The notes below the pieces were generated by a model. That model searched no databases. It saw nothing but the letters and a program-made list of their open reading frames with translations, and was not told the origin of the DNA. Positions 48,424-51,331 of a DNA stretch of 51,331 bases are shown piece by piece (the first letter of the stretch is position 1; each line of letters starts with the position of its first letter). Both the position numbers and the translations under genes were made by a program. Source of the DNA: Andreesenia sp964489735 (GTDB lineage Bacteria > Bacillota > Clostridia > Tissierellales > Gottschalkiaceae). The DNA lies in assembly GCA_964489735.1 (NCBI GenBank), contig CAZBAL010000013.1, forward strand, positions 1 to 51,331, read 5' to 3'.

Positions 48424-50697
48424 TTATACTAATTTAATAGGCGAGTACTTCAATATAAGCTTTTTAATTCCCTTATCTTTAAATGCTACCGTTATCTGCG
48501 TATCATCGCCCTCACCTTTGACTTCTACAACAGTTCCTACACCAAGCGAATCATGTTCTATTTTAGTTCCCGCATTTATACTCGGCTTTTTGCTTTCCGG
48601 TCTATCAGAGGCCTCACCGGCATCATCGGAACCAGTATCCCAGAAATCATTATTTGCAGATCTTTTGTCAGATTTCTTATTTTCCTCCACAAAACCGGTA
48701 AACCAGTTAGACTCATAAGCTTTCTTTTTTTCATTCTTCTTTCTGAAATTCATACTGAATCCATTATCAGAATCCATTCTATCAACTAGTTCCTCCGGAA
48801 TTTCATCAATGAATTCAGACTCAGGATTATAAGTAGTTCTTCCAAATAGAGTCCTTTTATTTGCCGATGTCAAAAACAGTTTTTTCTCAGCTCGCGTTAT
48901 CGCAACATAACAGAGTCTTCTCTCCTCCTCCATATCATCTTCCATAACTGATCTGTAGCTAGGGAATATTCCACCCTCCATACCGGATATGAATACATAA
49001 GGATACTCCAGACCCTTTGAGCTGTGCATAGTCATCAAAGTGACTCCATTATTAATATCCTCATCCGTTTTATCTAAATCAGAAAGAAGCGACATGTCAG
49101 CAAGAAAATCCTCCAGACTTATATCCTCATCACTTTCAGAATGCTGTATCACAACAGATAAGAACTCTTCTATATTCTCTATTCTAGTTCGAGATTCAAC
49201 GCTTCCCTCTTCTTCAAGCTCTTTCATATAGCCTGAAGTCTCTATAACATTTCTGACTAGCTCTTCCAGGCTGAATATAGAGCTCATCGCTATGAACTTT
49301 CCTATAAGCCCCTGAAAATTTTTGATGCTGTTTTTTGCTCTCTGGCTTATCGCTATCTCTTCAAGCCTGAAAAATGTTTCATAAATACTCACATCGTTTT
49401 CTATACTGAAAGCTTCTAGCTTATCCAAAGTCACTTTTCCGATTCCTCTTCTAGGAACATTTATAATTCTCTTCAAACTTATATTATCAGCTGGATTCTG
49501 TATCAGTCTAAGATAAGAAATTATATCTTTTATCTCTTTTCTATCATAGAACTTGAGCCCTCCAACTATCTTATAAGGAATATTTCTGTGCATAAATTCT
49601 TCCTCGAGCACACGTGACTGGGCGTTCATTCTATATAAGATTGCAAAATCTCCGTATTCTCTATAATCTTCTTTAATTATGTTCTGTATACTGTCCGCTA
49701 TAAACCTAGCTTCATCTCTCTCATCTTCAGCTGAATAAACCGTTATCTTCTCACCTTCTGGATTGTCAGTCCACAAATTCTTTTCTTTCCTATCATAATT
49801 ATGTTTTATTACACTATTTGCCGCATCAAGAATCGTCTTTGTAGATCTGTAATTCTGCTCTAAAAGGATAACTTCTGCATCAGGATAATCTTTTTCAAAG
49901 TCCAGAATATTTCTGATATCTGCACCTCTCCATCCGTATATACTCTGATCCGAGTCTCCAACAACACAGATATTTTTGTGTATAGAAGCCATATGCTTTA
50001 TGAGCTCATACTGTGCTCTATTCGTATCCTGATACTCATCTACTAAGATATACTGAAACTTTTCTGCATAGTAGTCTCTGACATCTTCATGCTCTCTAAA
50101 CAGCTCTATAGTCTTCACGATCAGATCATCAAAGTCCAGGGCATTATTCTGAACCAGCTTTTTCTGATACAGGCTGTATATCTTCGCTCTTTCTCTGTCA
50201 TGGTACTCTTTTGATTCAGCATTCTTAAGCTCCTCTTCGGGCGATATAAGTTTATCTTTGAGGCTGCTTATATAAGCTAGCTGATCGTACTCTTTATACA
50301 GTTTCTCATTCAGGTTAAGCTCTCTTATTACATCTCTAATCAGCGTTTTCTGATCAGATGTGTCATATATAACAAAGCTGCTGCTATAACCTAACTTCTC
50401 TATGTTCATTCTAAGTATACGAACGCATACAGAGTGAAATGTGCCTGCCCACATATACCTTGTATCTATATCCACTAAACTGTCTATTCTGTCTTTTATT
50501 TCTCCGGCAGCTTTATTTGTAAATGTAAGTGCCAGTATATTATATGGATTTACATCTTTCTCTTGAATTAAATATGCTATTTTATGAGTCAGTACTCTTG
50601 TTTTTCCGCTCCCTGCCCCTGCAAGTATGAGCAGAGGACCTTCTGTAGAAAGTATAGCTTCTTTCTGCATAGGATTCATATGTTCCAAAAGGTTCAT
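48424..50697 (-). CDS. pcrA: ATP-dependent DNA helicase PcrA (UvrD/Rep family)
   Basis: 3'-5' helicase in repair and plasmid replication. Walker A is LAGAGSGKTRVLTHKIA (near 26-42), with TFTNKAAGEIKDRI (Ia), VDEYQDTNRAQYELI (II), VGDSDQSIYGWRGAD (III), LEQNYRSTKTIL (IV), TMHSSKGLEYPYVFI (V) and VAITRAEKKLFL (VI). The C-terminal tail ends in a Tudor-like segment (DSLGVGTVVEVKG). Length is 757, normal. AAAGGAAG precedes the ATG. Confidence 0.97.
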   Translation of the reverse strand: MNLLEHMNPMQKEAILSTEGPLLILAGAGSGKTRVLTHKIAYLIQEKDVNPYNILALTFTNKAAGEIKDRIDSLVDIDTRYMWAGTFHSVCVRILRMNIEKLGYSSSFVIYDTSDQKTLIRDVIRELNLNEKLYKEYDQLAYISSLKDKLISPEEELKNAESKEYHDRERAKIYSLYQKKLVQNNALDFDDLIVKTIELFREHEDVRDYYAEKFQYILVDEYQDTNRAQYELIKHMASIHKNICVVGDSDQSIYGWRGADIRNILDFEKDYPDAEVILLEQNYRSTKTILDAANSVIKHNYDRKEKNLWTDNPEGEKITVYSAEDERDEARFIADSIQNIIKEDYREYGDFAILYRMNAQSRVLEEEFMHRNIPYKIVGGLKFYDRKEIKDIISYLRLIQNPADNISLKRIINVPRRGIGKVTLDKLEAFSIENDVSIYETFFRLEEIAISQRAKNSIKNFQGLIGKFIAMSSIFSLEELVRNVIETSGYMKELEEEGSVESRTRIENIEEFLSVVIQHSESDEDISLEDFLADMSLLSDLDKTDEDINNGVTLMTMHSSKGLEYPYVFISGMEGGIFPSYRSVMEDDMEEERRLCYVAITRAEKKLFLTSANKRTLFGRTTYNPESEFIDEIPEELVDRMDSDNGFSMNFRKKNEKKKAYESNWFTGFVEENKKSDKRSANNDFWDTGSDDAGEASDRPESKKPSINAGTKIEHDSLGVGTVVEVKGEGDDTQITVAFKDKGIKKLILKYSPIKLV

Positions 50698-50834
50698 CTT
50701 TTTCTTCCTTTCACTACTAAGTAATATTCATCAACTCATTTGTTTCGATACAATTCCAATTGTCATCCTTTACAGATATAATTATAACATATTAATAGCT
50801 CGTAGATTTTATCTTAAGCTTGAATATGATAAAC

Positions 50835-50882
50835 AAAAAAATAGAGGAACAGGAGAGAGTCTCCTATTCCTCTATTTTTTTA
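50835..50882. terminator. Terminator between the YerC-type gene and pcrA
   Basis: AAAAAATAGAGGAA pairs with TTCCTCTATTTTTT, with inner AGGAGA/TCTCCT; A and T runs on both sides. The end of the YerC-type coding sequence forms part of the stem. Confidence 0.88.
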
Positions 50883-51187
50883 TATTTCTCTATGCGTTTA
50901 AGATTCCTTAAAGCAATTTTATAACCGTCTTCGCCATAACTAAGTACTCTGCTAATTCTGCTGATTGTAGCAGTACTAGCACCTGTCTTTTCTTCAATTT
51001 CTGTATACTTCTTACCTTCATCGAGAAGTCTGGCTACTTCCAGTCTTTGAGTCATAGCTTTTATCTCTTTGATCGTACAGACATCTTCAAAAAACTTATA
51101 GCACTCCTCTAGACTTTCAAGCGAAAGAATTGCTTTAAATAATGTATCTGTTTCCTCACTTTGTATCTTAGATTTATAATTAGGCAT
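50864..51187 (-). CDS. YerC/YecD-type TrpR-like DNA-binding protein
   Basis: A 107-residue member of the TrpR/YerC/YecD family. It has the helix-turn-helix IKAMTQRLEVARLLDEGKKYTEIEEKTGASTATISRISRVL, which supplies DNA contacts. The ATG at 51187 has GAGGA just upstream; the in-frame GTG at 51199 overlaps that site. The family often sits upstream of pcrA in Firmicutes, as here. Target genes are not known. Confidence 0.9.
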   Translation of the reverse strand: MPNYKSKIQSEETDTLFKAILSLESLEECYKFFEDVCTIKEIKAMTQRLEVARLLDEGKKYTEIEEKTGASTATISRISRVLSYGEDGYKIALRNLKRIEKYKKIEE

Positions 51188-51226
51188 GAAGTTCCTCACT
51201 TTCCTGCTTTATCACGATCATGTTTC

Positions 51227-51256
51227 AAAAAAAGGGACTCCTCAGAGTCCCTTTTT
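51227..51256 (-). terminator. Terminator at the window edge
   Basis: AAAAAGGGACTC pairs with GAGTCCCTTTTT around CTCA. It lies between the YerC-type gene and a gene entering from the right. Confidence 0.88.
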
Positions 51257-51264
51257 ATATAAAT

Positions 51265-51331
51265 TTATAATCTGTCAAAATAATAATCTTCTTCTAAGTT
51301 AATTAGAATAATCCTACTATTTCTCCTGATG
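51265..51331 (-). CDS. Possible C-terminal fragment of a gene beyond the window
   Basis: Read leftward, 21 open codons ending IILINLEEDYYFDRL and a TAA at 51265, just before the terminator at 51227-51256. A second frame (ending in GEIVGLF, stop near 51299) is also open at the edge. The first fits the terminator spacing better. I do not recognise it. Confidence 0.35.
   Translation of the reverse strand, partial: IRRNSRIILINLEEDYYFDRL

Noticed and set aside
1..51331. CRISPR arrays, insertion sequences, rRNA genes
   Set aside because: No regularly spaced direct repeats, transposase motifs with inverted ends, or rRNA-like sequence was seen.

Overview
The window is one stretch of a low-GC Firmicutes chromosome, most likely an anaerobic clostridium (Clostridia or Tissierellia, perhaps near Peptostreptococcaceae). 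The basis is the AT-rich codon use, strong GGAGG ribosome binding sites with several TTG/GTG starts, hybrid cluster protein, rubredoxin, the accBCDA order, and Gram-positive blocks such as purR-glmU-prs-pth, tig-clpP-clpX/lon-engB and yerC-pcrA-ligA. A genus cannot be named from this alone. There is one 100-base run of N at 14848-14947, so linkage across it depends on scaffolding. No IS element, prophage, CRISPR array or rRNA was seen.

Layout. 1-3580 (minus): purR, glmU, prs and the start of pth. 3692-5678 (plus): murC and a universal stress protein. 5681-9655 (minus): the malonyl-CoA operon accB-accC-accD-accA, with its own promoter and a palindrome in its leader. 9657-11157 (minus): a PAS/SpoIIE-type phosphatase followed by a 99-codon gene with an in-frame TGA, which I read as a selenoprotein. 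This pair diverges from hcp (11355-12995), and the shared intergenic region holds two CRP/FNR-type palindromes. 13285-18330: an FAD-dependent dehydrogenase, the N gap, an M3 peptidase and two formate/nitrite-family channels. 18485-22253: typA, a YcxB-like membrane protein and rtcB.

22477-28483 (minus) is a cobamide late-assembly and salvage cluster: a CbiP/CobQ lacking its glutaminase domain, CbiB, a CobD-type decarboxylase, CobU, CobS, then CblT and CblS. With no cobT in the cluster, the lower ligand is probably scavenged alpha-ribazole taken up by CblT and phosphorylated by CblS. A 34-bp motif recurs upstream of cbiP and of cblT. 28774-31117 holds a D-2-hydroxyacid dehydrogenase, a histidine phosphatase (possibly CobC), an anti-sigma-type kinase and rubredoxin.

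31237-38603 (minus) is the proteostasis block: tig-clpP-clpX, a LacI-family regulator, then lon-engB. 38860-42843 is a three-gene membrane-glycan cassette (UbiA-type prenyltransferase, HAD phosphatase, multi-pass glycosyltransferase-like protein) lying between two identical directly repeated tRNA-Leu genes; the second copy belongs to a His-Lys-Leu tRNA operon with a consensus promoter. 43104-51331 carries rdgB, a secreted cell-wall amidase, a HypE-like protein, ligA, pcrA and a YerC-type repressor.

Most noteworthy are the unannotated selenoprotein with its hairpin and redox-type regulatory context, the glutaminase-less CbiP, the repeated cob motif, and the tRNA-Leu-flanked prenyl-sugar cassette.
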